A program made the translations under genes and the position numbers. From JAHEDT01 sp963825615 (GTDB lineage: Bacteria > Desulfobacterota > Desulfuromonadia > Desulfuromonadales > BM103), in the NCBI GenBank assembly GCA_963825615.1, contig CAWGTV010000008.1, positions 806,001 to 870,000 of the forward strand: a stretch of 64,000 bases of DNA, read 5' to 3'. Of the stretch, positions 28,789-36,972 are shown in pieces (the first letter of the stretch is position 1; each line of letters starts with the position of its first letter). Below the pieces are notes generated by a model that did not search any database, was not told the DNA's origin, and saw only the letters and a program-made list of their open reading frames with translations.

Positions 28789-30669
28789 TTAGGCAGGGTT
28801 CCCTGAGGCCTCCTGCAGCAACCCTTCCAAAACCGCAAACTGGACCAACTCTTCGCCGGTCGCCTGCGACAGGCTGCCGGCGAAAATATCTTTGGGGCTC
28901 ATGTTGCCATTGCTGTGCTTGAGCAGGCGCAGCATCTCCTCGCTCAACGATTCGCAGAAGACCTCGTTGTCACGCCGCATGAAGAGCGCCACCGAGCCTA
29001 CCGGGCGGAACAGAGTGGCAATCTCTTCCAGCTGCATTTCCTCCATTTCCAGCAGGTCGAGAATCTCGTAGGCAAAGGGCACTAGGCGGCACTTGTCCGA
29101 GCGTTGCCACGGTGTTTCCCAAAGATTTGCGCGGAGAGTCTTGGCACTGGCAGGCGGTAGGAGCTCTTCGCCAAGCAGCGTTTCCGCATAGTGAAAATGG
29201 TAGCAGAGCAGGTCAAGGAACACGCTCACCAGGTGCCCCTGTCCCGTCCTGCGCAGCTGGTCGCAGATGTAGCCCTGCAGCATGCGGTAGGCATCCGTGG
29301 CTGACCAGTTGGCGGCAAGCATCAGGCTGTCGTAGTCGATCCCGGGTTGTTGCTGGGCCCATTGGAAGAAGGCCTCGAAGAGCTCGCTCGGTCGGGTCTG
29401 CAGGGCCTGCAAAATCGCGGGGAAGCAGGCCACCGAGCGGCCGGTGTTGTAAATCAGATCGACCGTGGTGGCCAGGCGGCGGCAAAGCTCAAGCTCCTCG
29501 ACAGTCCAGTTGGTTGAGGAAAGTAACTCGTAGGGTGGTTCAGCCTGCGCCTTGATGCCATAGCGGTCACGCTGCTGGGCGAGCCTGGTCCCAGGGAGCA
29601 GGGCCAGGGGAAAGATGTGTACGTGGTTCGGCGCAAAACTCAAGACCGTATCGAGGCTGTCCCGGAAACCGGCATAGTTGTCCTGCGGCAGCCCGTAAAT
29701 CAAGTCAAAGCCGTAAACGACCTCTTCTGCGGCCAGCAGGTGGATCTTTTCGGCGAGAATGTCGAGGTCGAGGGGGCGATGGATGGTTTTGAGGACCTCC
29801 TCGTGGATCGATTGCAGTCCCAGTTGAACGGAACAGTTCAGCTCACCCAGCAGTCGGGCGGTATGACGGTCGATGAAGTCGGCCTTGGCTTCCAGGTGGT
29901 AGTGCAGCTCGGGGGCTTTCTCCAGCAGCAACTCGAGCAGGGCAATGCCGCGCTCCGGCGGATAGTTGAAGGTCGAATCAAGGACCCACACCTGGCTGAC
30001 ACCCGCCCTGGAAAAGAGCTCAAGTTCTTCTTCCAGGCGCTGCCGGCCGATGCAGCGGACCCCGCCATGACCACGGGCTTCGAAACAGTAATCGCAGGAA
30101 AATGCACAGCCGCGGGCGACCTCCCAGAGAACACCGCCTGACGGTTGCGGTCTGAGCGTGCCGATGAGCCATGGCGAGAGGGCAGTGTCGAGGTCGTGGG
30201 GGCAATAGCTTTCGCCCGCCAGGGGGCCGCTCGCCAGCATGAGGGTCACTCCCGGCAGCGCCTCTTGCGGCACGCCCCCGGCCAGCGTTTCGACCAGTCC
30301 GGCAAAGGCCGCTTCCCCCTCGCCGTGAACCAGGGCCGTCCAGGGAGCTGCGGCAGCGAGGCCGGCCGGATCGCCGGTCGCTTCCGGGCCGCCGGCAACC
30401 AGGTAGAGTTGCGGCTGCTGTTCATGCAGTTGCCTGACGAGGCGAATGACCCGCTGGCGGTTCCAGACGTAAACCGGGAAGGCGACCAGCTGCGGTTTGG
30501 CGGCGAGGATTGCGGCAAGGATCTCGCGGTCTGCTTGTTCCGGTAAGCCGTCGACCAGGAGGCTGGTTTTACGTAACTCGGGTGACAGGGCCGCGGCCAG
30601 GCAGCCGGCGGCTAGGGACACCGCCTGGGAGGAGCGGCGAACATGGAGTGTGCAGAAGACGATTTTCAT
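28789..30669 (-). CDS. Radical SAM protein with N-terminal B12-binding domain
   Basis: 626 residues. Residues 1-140 form a cobalamin-binding Rossmann domain (LVAFPVYVWNRQRVIRLVRQL, AGGPEATGDP). The radical SAM barrel starts near 185 with the 4Fe-4S motif CAFSCDYC. LDSTFNYPPERG, VQLGLQSIHEEVLKTIHRP and YGFDLIYGLPQDNY follow. The C-terminal ~200 residues are a DUF4080-like helical extension. Class-B/BchE-like enzymes of this kind methylate or rearrange unreactive carbons. Substrate unknown. Monocistronic by position. Confidence 0.85.
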   Translation of the reverse strand: MKIVFCTLHVRRSSQAVSLAAGCLAAALSPELRKTSLLVDGLPEQADREILAAILAAKPQLVAFPVYVWNRQRVIRLVRQLHEQQPQLYLVAGGPEATGDPAGLAAAAPWTALVHGEGEAAFAGLVETLAGGVPQEALPGVTLMLASGPLAGESYCPHDLDTALSPWLIGTLRPQPSGGVLWEVARGCAFSCDYCFEARGHGGVRCIGRQRLEEELELFSRAGVSQVWVLDSTFNYPPERGIALLELLLEKAPELHYHLEAKADFIDRHTARLLGELNCSVQLGLQSIHEEVLKTIHRPLDLDILAEKIHLLAAEEVVYGFDLIYGLPQDNYAGFRDSLDTVLSFAPNHVHIFPLALLPGTRLAQQRDRYGIKAQAEPPYELLSSTNWTVEELELCRRLATTVDLIYNTGRSVACFPAILQALQTRPSELFEAFFQWAQQQPGIDYDSLMLAANWSATDAYRMLQGYICDQLRRTGQGHLVSVFLDLLCYHFHYAETLLGEELLPPASAKTLRANLWETPWQRSDKCRLVPFAYEILDLLEMEEMQLEEIATLFRPVGSVALFMRRDNEVFCESLSEEMLRLLKHSNGNMSPKDIFAGSLSQATGEELVQFAVLEGLLQEASGNPA

Positions 30670-30806
30670 AAGTGCCCCGCGCTGGATTAACTTTAACGGC
30701 TGGGCGGACCTTCGTCAACCAGCCGGAAGCGCTATAGATATTTGCAGGACCGCCGGTCTTCCTCACTAGCTTTGTGCAGGAAGGGATATCCTCTCCCCCC
30801 GATCAG

Positions 30807-31934
30807 CTATTCCGGTGGAGCCTTGTCGAGATTCGCCGATGTCGTGCGGATGCCGTGCCGGGTAAAGATGTCAGCCAGGCTCTGGTAGTTGCGTTGCATG
30901 TCCAAAAGGGTCAGCTGATAGCCGTAGAGCATGACCTGGTTGCGTGCTGTAATCGACATGGGTCCCTGGAAAAAGAGCAGGGCCTCGTCTGCGCCCGGTT
31001 CAAAGAGCACGATGTCGACTTCAGGGTTCCTCTGCCGATAGTAGTCGAGCGCCATGAGAAGCTTTTCGCGGCTTTCGATCCGTTTTGCCTGCTCCCAGGT
31101 GAAGAGGACGCCAAGCTCGTCAATCTGCGAGCAGGCGCCGTAGGAGAGCGATGGCAGGCAGGTGATCTCGGGATCGTTGCGGAAGGGGACCCGGGGATTG
31201 ATCAGGACGATCAGCCGGGCGCCGCGTTCAATGGCGATATCGATGTGGGAGACCCGTCCGGACGAACCATCAATATAGGCGTGCCGGCCGATGCGATGCG
31301 GCTGGAAGAAGAAGGGGATGGCACATGAGGCGGTAATCGCCTGGCAGATGTGTATGTCGCGATGTTCCGCTGTGCCGAAGATGATTCTTTCGCCGGAGTC
31401 AAGATCGTATGCCGGGATGTAGAGATCGCAGTTAAGCTGGTTGAAATCGTCGGCGAGCCCTTCGTTGCAAAAGGAGCTGCACAGGTAGCTCTGCAGAGGT
31501 TGTAGAGAGAAAAGCCCGGCCGGGAATTGCTCGTGGAGCAGGTGTGGCAGATCGCTCAGGCGGAACTCCCAGTGGTTCTTCCGGTAGTGCCGGTGAACAT
31601 GCAACAGGTTGAGGGGCAGTCTGCCTGCCGAGCGCAGCGTCGCCCACCAGTCAAAGCGGTAAACGTCGCGGCGGCGCCAGTTGAAAACAGTCAATTCGTT
31701 GCGCGCGATGGTTTTGTACAGACCGCCGGGGTCAATGCGGTTGGCTACCAGTGCTGCGATCACCGACCCGGCGCTGATGCCGATGTAGGTGTCGAAGCGG
31801 CGAGTCGAGAAGCCTGGGCCGAAAAGTCGGTCGAGGGCCGCAAGGCATCCGATCTCGTAAGCAGCGCCCATGATGCCGCCGCCGGCGAGAATCATTGCTG
31901 TTTTGCTGCGTTGATCGGTCATGAGCGGGCTCAC
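30807..31934 (-). CDS. Patatin-like phospholipase
   Basis: 375 residues. Patatin fold elements are GGGIMGAAYEIGCLAAL (oxyanion glycine-rich loop), the nucleophile serine in GISAGSVIA near residue 52, and the catalytic Asp in DGSSGRVSH near residue 222. The Ser-Asp dyad is complete. No signal peptide, so cytoplasmic or secreted otherwise. The start overlaps the upstream gene stop by 4 bases (ATGA), indicating translational coupling with the 184-residue protein. Confidence 0.85.
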   Translation of the reverse strand: MSPLMTDQRSKTAMILAGGGIMGAAYEIGCLAALDRLFGPGFSTRRFDTYIGISAGSVIAALVANRIDPGGLYKTIARNELTVFNWRRRDVYRFDWWATLRSAGRLPLNLLHVHRHYRKNHWEFRLSDLPHLLHEQFPAGLFSLQPLQSYLCSSFCNEGLADDFNQLNCDLYIPAYDLDSGERIIFGTAEHRDIHICQAITASCAIPFFFQPHRIGRHAYIDGSSGRVSHIDIAIERGARLIVLINPRVPFRNDPEITCLPSLSYGACSQIDELGVLFTWEQAKRIESREKLLMALDYYRQRNPEVDIVLFEPGADEALLFFQGPMSITARNQVMLYGYQLTLLDMQRNYQSLADIFTRHGIRTTSANLDKAPPE

Positions 31935-32485
31935 TTCCTGGCGCGAACCTTGACCTTCGGCTTGCCGTCTTCGGTGATGACTACGAAGTCGATCTGCTTT
32001 TCACCGAAGCGCTGCTTGATGGCTTCTTGCTGCCTGATCAGGAAGCTGGCAACCTGCTGACGGTTGGGGGGGCGCAAATGACAAATCTGGTGGGCGGCGA
32101 CAAGTTTCTCGTACAGTGTGTCCAAAGAATCGATGGCGAGGGAGGTTTCAGCGTCTTCCGCAGCGGGTCTCTTATCGTTGGCATAACGCTGGATGCGAGC
32201 GTTGTGGCGCTCGTATTTGCCTTCGTCGATCAGGCGCTGGGTGCGATCCCAGTAGCTGCTGTAGCTGTTGAAGCGACTGGTGATGCTCTGCAGGCGAAAA
32301 CGCAGGTCGGTCTGGGGGATGTAGAGGGTCACCATCTTGCGGATGCGCAGGGTGAACTTGCTACGCTCCGTCTCGGGGGCGCGCTTCTCCATGCCGAGAA
32401 AATACTGCTCGTAAGCGAACTCAAGCTCTTTGAGGACTTTTTCCAGTTGGTTCAGTATTTCAGTGACTTGTTCGCGACTACCCAT
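31931..32485 (-). CDS. Conserved hypothetical coiled protein upstream of patatin
   Basis: 184 residues, mainly helical and charged (VTEILNQLEKVLKELEFAYEQYFLGMEKRAPETER, in parts), with RLQSITSRFNSYSSYWDRTQRLIDEGKYERH in the middle. It resembles the C-terminal domain of MXAN_5187-type proteins known in myxobacteria and Geobacter; this recognition is from memory and tentative. Coupled to the patatin by a 4-bp overlap. Divergent from glmU. Confidence 0.6.
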   Translation of the reverse strand: MGSREQVTEILNQLEKVLKELEFAYEQYFLGMEKRAPETERSKFTLRIRKMVTLYIPQTDLRFRLQSITSRFNSYSSYWDRTQRLIDEGKYERHNARIQRYANDKRPAAEDAETSLAIDSLDTLYEKLVAAHQICHLRPPNRQQVASFLIRQQEAIKQRFGEKQIDFVVITEDGKPKVKVRARK

Positions 32486-32673
32486 CTGTCCTGATTCCCC
32501 CCAAGAGAAATTCCCTCTTAATATACTGAAGCAATCTCCTTATGGCAAAGAGAAAGCTGATCCGGCAAAGAATCTGTGATCGGTGGGCTGATCCTGCCTG
32601 GTTGTGCCTGTCTTGGCTTGACCTTTCGCAGGCATTTCGAAATAATGACTTGTTTAAATCGAAAGGGTTGAGA

Positions 32674-34074
32674 ATGGCGCAAAATTTAACGGCGGTCATC
32701 CTTGCTGCAGGCCAGGGCACCCGCATGAAATCAGATCTGCCGAAAGTGCTGCATGCCGTCGGCGGCAAGCCGATGCTGAGCCAGGTGGTGCACACAGCCC
32801 GGGCCGTCGGCGCCGCTCCGATCGTCGCGGTGATCGGCCATAGCGCCGAGCTGGTGCGCACTGTATTGTCCAGCGAAGAGATGCACTTTACCCTGCAGGA
32901 GCAGCAGTTGGGGACGGGGCATGCCCTGCTCTGCGCTGAAGATGTCCTGCAAGGCTTTGTCGGGGAGCTCCTGCTGCTCTGCGGCGATGTCCCCCTGTTG
33001 CGCGTGGCTACGCTGCAAGCTCTCCTGGCCCACCATCAAAACACGTCCGCTGCCGTGACCGTCTTGACCGCGGAGATGCCCGACCCTACCGGTTACGGAC
33101 GCATCATCCGTGGTGCCAACGGTGTTGAGCGGATTGTCGAGGAAAAAGACGCTTCGCCCAAGGAACGCCAGGTCAAAGAGATCAACACTGGCATCTACCT
33201 TTTTCAGGCGCCGCAGGTTTTCAGCTGGCTGCACCAGCTGGATAATTGCAATGCCCAGGGGGAGTATTATCTCACCGATGTCGTGGCCGCCGCCCGCCAG
33301 GCGGGAGAACGGGTCGAGGCATTGCGAGCAGAAGACGCGGAGGAGACCATGGGGATCAATGATCGTGTGCAGCTGGCCCATGCCGGTGCCATCATGCGCC
33401 AGAGAATCAATCTTGCTCACCAGCGCGCCGGCGTGACGCTGGTCGATCCAGCAGCCACTTACATCGACCCGGAGGTGGTTATCGGGCCCGACACCCTGGT
33501 GCATCCAGGCGCGCACCTGCGCGGCAAAACAACCATTGGCTGCGGCTGCGAAATCGAGCCGGGGGTGATCGTCACGGACTGCACTATCGGCGACCGCGTG
33601 CACCTGAAACCCGGCTCCGTCATGGTGGAATCATCAATAGGTGACGATTGTGCCGTCGGACCGATGGCGCACCTGCGGCCGGGGACCGTGCTGGCCGGCC
33701 ACAACAAGGTCGGCAATTTCGTCGAGACCAAGAAGGCCGTGATCGGTGAGAAATCCCAGGCAAGCCACCTGACCTACATCGGCGATGCGACCATCGGCAA
33801 GAACGTCAATATCGGTTGCGGTACCATCACCTGCAACTACGACGGCGTCAACAAGTACCAGACCACCATTGGCGACGATGTGTTCGTCGGCAGTGACACC
33901 CAGTTCATCGCCCCAGTTACCATCGGCCGCGGCAGCCTGATCGCCGCCGGCTCGACCATCACCAAAGACGTGCCGCCAGACGCCCTGGCCATCGCCCGAT
34001 CCGAGCAAAACAACGTCGAAGGCTGGGCCGAACGCAACAGGCAGAAGCGCAAGAAAAAAAAGCCAAAAGAATAG
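32674..34074 (+). CDS. glmU: Bifunctional GlmU: GlcN-1-P acetyltransferase / UDP-GlcNAc pyrophosphorylase
   Basis: 466 residues from the ATG at 32674 (GAAAGGG upstream; an in-frame extension to 32542 lacks a start signal). The N-terminal nucleotidyltransferase has LAAGQGTRMKSDLPKVLH and LLLCGDVPLL. The C-terminal left-handed beta-helix hexapeptide region from ~255 has VHPGAHLRGKTTIG, TYIGDATIGKNVNIG and GCGTITCNYDG with the catalytic acetyltransferase residues. A basic tail (RQKRKKKKPKE) ends the chain. It makes UDP-GlcNAc for peptidoglycan and LPS. Next to glmS, which supplies the pathway. Confidence 0.95.
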   Translation: MAQNLTAVILAAGQGTRMKSDLPKVLHAVGGKPMLSQVVHTARAVGAAPIVAVIGHSAELVRTVLSSEEMHFTLQEQQLGTGHALLCAEDVLQGFVGELLLLCGDVPLLRVATLQALLAHHQNTSAAVTVLTAEMPDPTGYGRIIRGANGVERIVEEKDASPKERQVKEINTGIYLFQAPQVFSWLHQLDNCNAQGEYYLTDVVAAARQAGERVEALRAEDAEETMGINDRVQLAHAGAIMRQRINLAHQRAGVTLVDPAATYIDPEVVIGPDTLVHPGAHLRGKTTIGCGCEIEPGVIVTDCTIGDRVHLKPGSVMVESSIGDDCAVGPMAHLRPGTVLAGHNKVGNFVETKKAVIGEKSQASHLTYIGDATIGKNVNIGCGTITCNYDGVNKYQTTIGDDVFVGSDTQFIAPVTIGRGSLIAAGSTITKDVPPDALAIARSEQNNVEGWAERNRQKRKKKKPKE

Positions 34075-34105
34075 TCCAAGACAAAGACTTAGGTGATAGA
34101 CAGTC

Positions 34106-34202
34106 AACGCAAAGATATCAAGGGCAGCCAAGTTGCTAAAGTATTTTAGCCAAGCACATCTTTTCTCGGCGGCATTTCTTGAATCTTTGCGTCTTTGCGT
34201 TA
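34106..34202. repeat. Dispersed AACGCAAAG repeat, long copy
   Basis: AACGCAAAGAT at 34106-34116 and the inverse ATCTTTGCGTCTTTGCGTTA at 34183-34202 bound a ~97-bp element between glmU and glmS. Same core as 4651-4760 and 5771-5795. Behaves like a small non-coding intergenic repeat of this genome. Confidence 0.6.
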
Positions 34203-34253
34203 GCTTTTTAGTTATTCAAAATAACTTTTCTTCTTTTAATTACTGAGGTTCCT

Positions 34254-36083
34254 ATGTGCGGTATCGTTGGATATATCGGCCCCCAGGAGGCGACCCCTAT
34301 CGTTTTGGAAGGGCTGAAGCGGCTCGAGTACCGTGGCTACGACTCGGCCGGCATCGCCACAATCAGCCAGGGCAAGGTCAGCATCCGCCGGGCCCAAGGC
34401 AAGCTGGTCAACCTGGAAAAAATACTGCTCGAGCGCCCTCTGGCCGGTCAGCCCGGCATCGGCCATACCCGTTGGGCGACCCACGGTCGCCCTTCGGAGA
34501 TCAACGCCCACCCGCACAACGCCGACGGCTTCGTGGTCGTGCACAACGGCATCATCGAGAACTACCTGGCCCTGAAGAACCGCTTACGCGACCAGGGGCA
34601 CAGCTTCAATTCTGAGACTGACACGGAGATCATCGCCCACCTGGTCGAAGAGCATTACAAGGCGTGCGGCGACTTCGAAGCAGCGGTGCGTAAAACCCTC
34701 GGAGAGGTGCGAGGGGCCTACGCCGTGGCGATCATTTGCGATCGCGAGCCGGACAAGCTGATCGCCGCCAAGCAGGGCTCGCCTCTGGTGGTCGGCAAGG
34801 GGGAGGGGGAGTATTTCGTCGCCTCCGACATCCCGGCCATGCTCTCCCATACCCGCGAGATGATTTTCCTCGATGACGGCGAGGTGGTGGTTTTCACCGC
34901 GGCCGCTATGGCGATCAGCACCCTGGCCGGCACCCCTGTGGAAAAAACCCCGAAGATCATCACCTGGAGCCCGGTCATGGCCGAGAAGGATGGCTACCGG
35001 CACTTCATGCTCAAAGAGATCTACGAGCAGCCCCGGGCGATCGCCGACACCATTGCCGGGCGCATCAACGAGGATCATTCCGGGGTTTTCCTGGCTGACC
35101 TCGGCCTCGACGACGCCTTCCTCGTCAACCTGGAGCGCGTCTACATCGTCGCCTGCGGTACCTCTTGGCACGCCGCCCTGGTCGGCAAGTTCCTCATCGA
35201 GAAGCATGCCCGCATCCCGGTCGAGGTTGATATCGCCAGCGAGTTCCGCTACCGTGACCCGCTGGTCACCGCAAGGACCCTGACGCTGGTGATCAGCCAG
35301 AGCGGCGAGACCGCCGACACCCTGGCGGCCCTGCAGGAGACCCACGACAAGGGCGGCAAGGTGCTAGCCATCTGCAACGTGGTCGAATCCTCCATCGCCC
35401 GAAAGAGCGATGGTGTCATCTACACCCACGCCGGGCCGGAGATCGGCGTGGCCTCGACCAAGGCGTTCACCACCCAGATGGTGGCCCTCTACCTGTTCAC
35501 CGTCTATCTCGGTCGCCTGCGCGGCAACCTCGACCCGGCGGCTGGCCGTAGCATGCTGCAGGCGCTGGTTAGCCTGCCACGCAAGGTCGAAGAGTGTCTG
35601 GCTCTGGACAGCGCCATCGAGCAGGCATCCCAAAGGTTGGTGCAGGTTCAGGATTTCCTCTATCTCGGCCGCGGCAACCAGTACCCGATTGCCTTGGAAG
35701 GGGCGCTCAAGCTCAAGGAGATCTCCTACATCCATGCCGAGGGCTACCCTGCCGGTGAAATGAAGCACGGCCCGATTGCCCTGATCGATGAGCAGCTTCC
35801 GGTGGTGGTGATCGCCACGCACAACGACACCATGGACAAGGTCGCAGCCAACATGGAAGAGGTGCAGGCGCGCGGAGGCCGGGTGGTGGTGGTGACTGAC
35901 CAGGCGGGGCCCGGGGTCGCCGACAAGGCGGAAATCGCCCTGGTGGTACCGTCGACGGTCGATGACCTGATGCCGGTTCTGACCTCGATCCCGTTGCAGC
36001 TTCTGGCCTACCACATCGCCGTGCTCAAGGGCACCGATGTCGATCAGCCGCGCAACCTCGCCAAGAGCGTCACGGTCGAGTAA
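34254..36083 (+). CDS. glmS: Glutamine-fructose-6-phosphate aminotransferase (isomerizing)
   Basis: 609 residues. The glutaminase domain starts with MCGIVGYIG, Cys2 being the nucleophile. Two SIS isomerase domains follow (CGTSWHAALVGKFLIE, SQSGETADTLAAL, STKAFTTQ, LGRGNQYPIALEGALKLKEISYIHAEGY in parts). The terminal DQPRNLAKSVTVE is the strongly conserved end whose coding DNA is the TnsD recognition target of Tn7. It makes glucosamine-6-phosphate, first step to UDP-GlcNAc. A Tn7-like end begins 24 bp after the stop. Confidence 0.97.
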   Translation: MCGIVGYIGPQEATPIVLEGLKRLEYRGYDSAGIATISQGKVSIRRAQGKLVNLEKILLERPLAGQPGIGHTRWATHGRPSEINAHPHNADGFVVVHNGIIENYLALKNRLRDQGHSFNSETDTEIIAHLVEEHYKACGDFEAAVRKTLGEVRGAYAVAIICDREPDKLIAAKQGSPLVVGKGEGEYFVASDIPAMLSHTREMIFLDDGEVVVFTAAAMAISTLAGTPVEKTPKIITWSPVMAEKDGYRHFMLKEIYEQPRAIADTIAGRINEDHSGVFLADLGLDDAFLVNLERVYIVACGTSWHAALVGKFLIEKHARIPVEVDIASEFRYRDPLVTARTLTLVISQSGETADTLAALQETHDKGGKVLAICNVVESSIARKSDGVIYTHAGPEIGVASTKAFTTQMVALYLFTVYLGRLRGNLDPAAGRSMLQALVSLPRKVEECLALDSAIEQASQRLVQVQDFLYLGRGNQYPIALEGALKLKEISYIHAEGYPAGEMKHGPIALIDEQLPVVVIATHNDTMDKVAANMEEVQARGGRVVVVTDQAGPGVADKAEIALVVPSTVDDLMPVLTSIPLQLLAYHIAVLKGTDVDQPRNLAKSVTVE

Positions 36084-36107
36084 CCTTGCTGATCGTTAAC
36101 AGGTTGT

Positions 36108-36203
36108 TGTTCGTTAGAAAATTAAGTTGGGAAATTCAAAATAAAGTTGGAAAATTGAAAATTAAGTTGGGAAATGAATTATTAGAATTTCAGTTGAAAT
36201 TTG
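36108..36203 (+). repeat. Tn7-like right end with tandem TnsB-binding sites
   Basis: Starting with TGTTCGTTAG (36108-36117), three 20-bp units follow with no gap: AAAATTAAGTTGGGAAATTC (36118-36137), AAAATAAAGTTGGAAAATTG (36138-36157) and AAAATTAAGTTGGGAAATGA (36158-36177). A degenerate fourth lies near 36184-36203. The core resembles known Tn7 TnsB sites (AAAATAGTTGGGAACTG), and Tn7's right end likewise has overlapping sites. The possible target duplication on the glmS side is GTTGT (36103-36107); no partner was found. Confidence 0.82.
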
Positions 36204-36217
36204 ATAGGAAAAAAATG

Positions 36218-36274
36218 CCGACGGTCAGATTACGGATCAGAAGGGTGGAAGTTCAAATCCTCCGTGACGCGCCA
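36218..36274 (+). pseudogene. tRNA-Arg(ACG) 3' half remnant
   Basis: The stretch reads as the 3' part of a tRNA: anticodon loop TTACGGA (36230-36236, anticodon ACG), variable region, T-loop TTCAAAT with one mismatch in its stem, acceptor strand GTGACGC (36264-36270), discriminator G and encoded CCA (36272-36274). The anticodon stem also has an A-A mismatch. No 5' half is present, so it is not a functional tRNA. Such 3' tRNA copies are left by site-specific integrases. A hairpin (36284-36316) and GTTCCCACGCTGTCCCCAC follow, a context often seen at tRNA att sites. Confidence 0.7.
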
Positions 36275-36283
36275 TTTACAATT

Positions 36284-36320
36284 AAGGGCTTAGAGATATC
36301 GTGTCTTTAAGCCCTTTTCC
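36284..36320 (+). terminator. Terminator downstream of tRNA remnant
   Basis: AAGGGCTTA (36284-36292) pairs with TAAGCCCTT (36308-36316), followed by TTCC. Typical of tRNA-gene terminators that travel with att sites. Confidence 0.7.
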
Positions 36321-36422
36321 TGTTTGTTCTCTTTTGTTCCCACGCTGTCCCCACTTTTCTTACATTGCACCATTTGTAGTAACGCATTGATGAAGACCCG
36401 TCAGTATTCTTATATCTATTGT

Positions 36423-36457
36423 TGCAACTCATTCTCTTATATCACCTAAGGATATTT
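36423..36457 (+). repeat. Inverted repeat flanking the tns operon, left copy
   Basis: TGCAACTCATTCTC (36423-36436) followed by ACCTAAGGA (36444-36452) and TTTAG. The inverse complement of the same string, with ACCTAGGGA, occurs at 44895-44928 beyond tnsD. Fourteen consecutive bases are identical and flanking bases are similar. Purpose unknown. Confidence 0.6.
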
Positions 36458-36682
36458 AGTATTAAATTCACCGGCCTAGTTCAGGGCCTGCCTACTAGAT
36501 AAAATCCCAATTACTACCGTTTTGAGTCGAAAATGAAAATTGTAAGCGTTTTTTTGAATGAACATCAAAATTTAGAGGGGTAGAAGGGTATGGAGCTAGT
36601 GGTATTTGACAGAATTTTCATATAATCCTCGGCCCAAGAAACTTCTCTATGGGTATCCTAGTTGCACCTGAAATCTTTAGAA

Positions 36683-36710
36683 ATTACATTTTTTATTGAC
36701 AAAATGTAAT
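36683..36710 (+). promoter_or_regulatory. Perfect palindromic operator overlapping a -35 box
   Basis: ATTACATTTT (36683-36692), 8-bp spacer, AAAATGTAAT (36701-36710). The TTGACA at 36696-36701 lies within it. An AT-rich candidate -10 (TATAAT, 36724) is spaced too far (22 bp) for a standard promoter, so activation or repression at this site is plausible. Upstream of tnsA. Confidence 0.55.
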
Positions 36711-36741
36711 CGTAACATATTGATATAATTAAATAATATCG

Positions 36742-36910
36742 TTGACAAGTTTTTTGTCCTGCTGTATTTTATTTGTAATTGAGCGTCGGGAGTCTAAGCA
36801 TGAGGATAATTCCAGACCTAATAAAATTATGGAATGAGTCATTACTAAAGACTCGTGCCATTTTGAACCGATCTTTTATGAGGCCAGCTATTCAGCTGGC
36901 CTTTTCATTT
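36742..36910 (+). ncRNA. Putative small RNA upstream of tnsA
   Basis: TTGACA (36742-36747), 17 bp, TATTTT (36765-36770) is a good promoter. A clean terminator, GGCCAGCT-ATTC-AGCTGGCC plus TTTTCATTTT, lies at 36882-36910. The ~130 nt between, starting near 36777, have no ORF with a ribosome site. They can fold: GAGTC/GACTC hairpin at about 36837-36855 and ATTCC/GGAAT around 36808-36836. It ends ~65 bp before tnsA. It could also be an untranslated leader with an attenuator for tnsA. Existence of the transcript is inferred. Confidence 0.45.
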
Positions 36911-36972
36911 TGTGCCGAGAATCGAACTGTTGTCCTTTCCAATGATTTTATCAAATGAAAGGAGATAACAAA

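Noticed and set aside
34203..34253. glmS ribozyme upstream of glmS
   Set aside because: The interval is only ~50 bp of AT-rich leader after a repeat, too short and without the ribozyme core.
36204..36960. CRISPR array or crRNA-like repeat next to the two-TniQ element
   Set aside because: No direct repeats with spacers were found here or after tnsD; the structures seen are a tRNA remnant, a palindrome and terminators.
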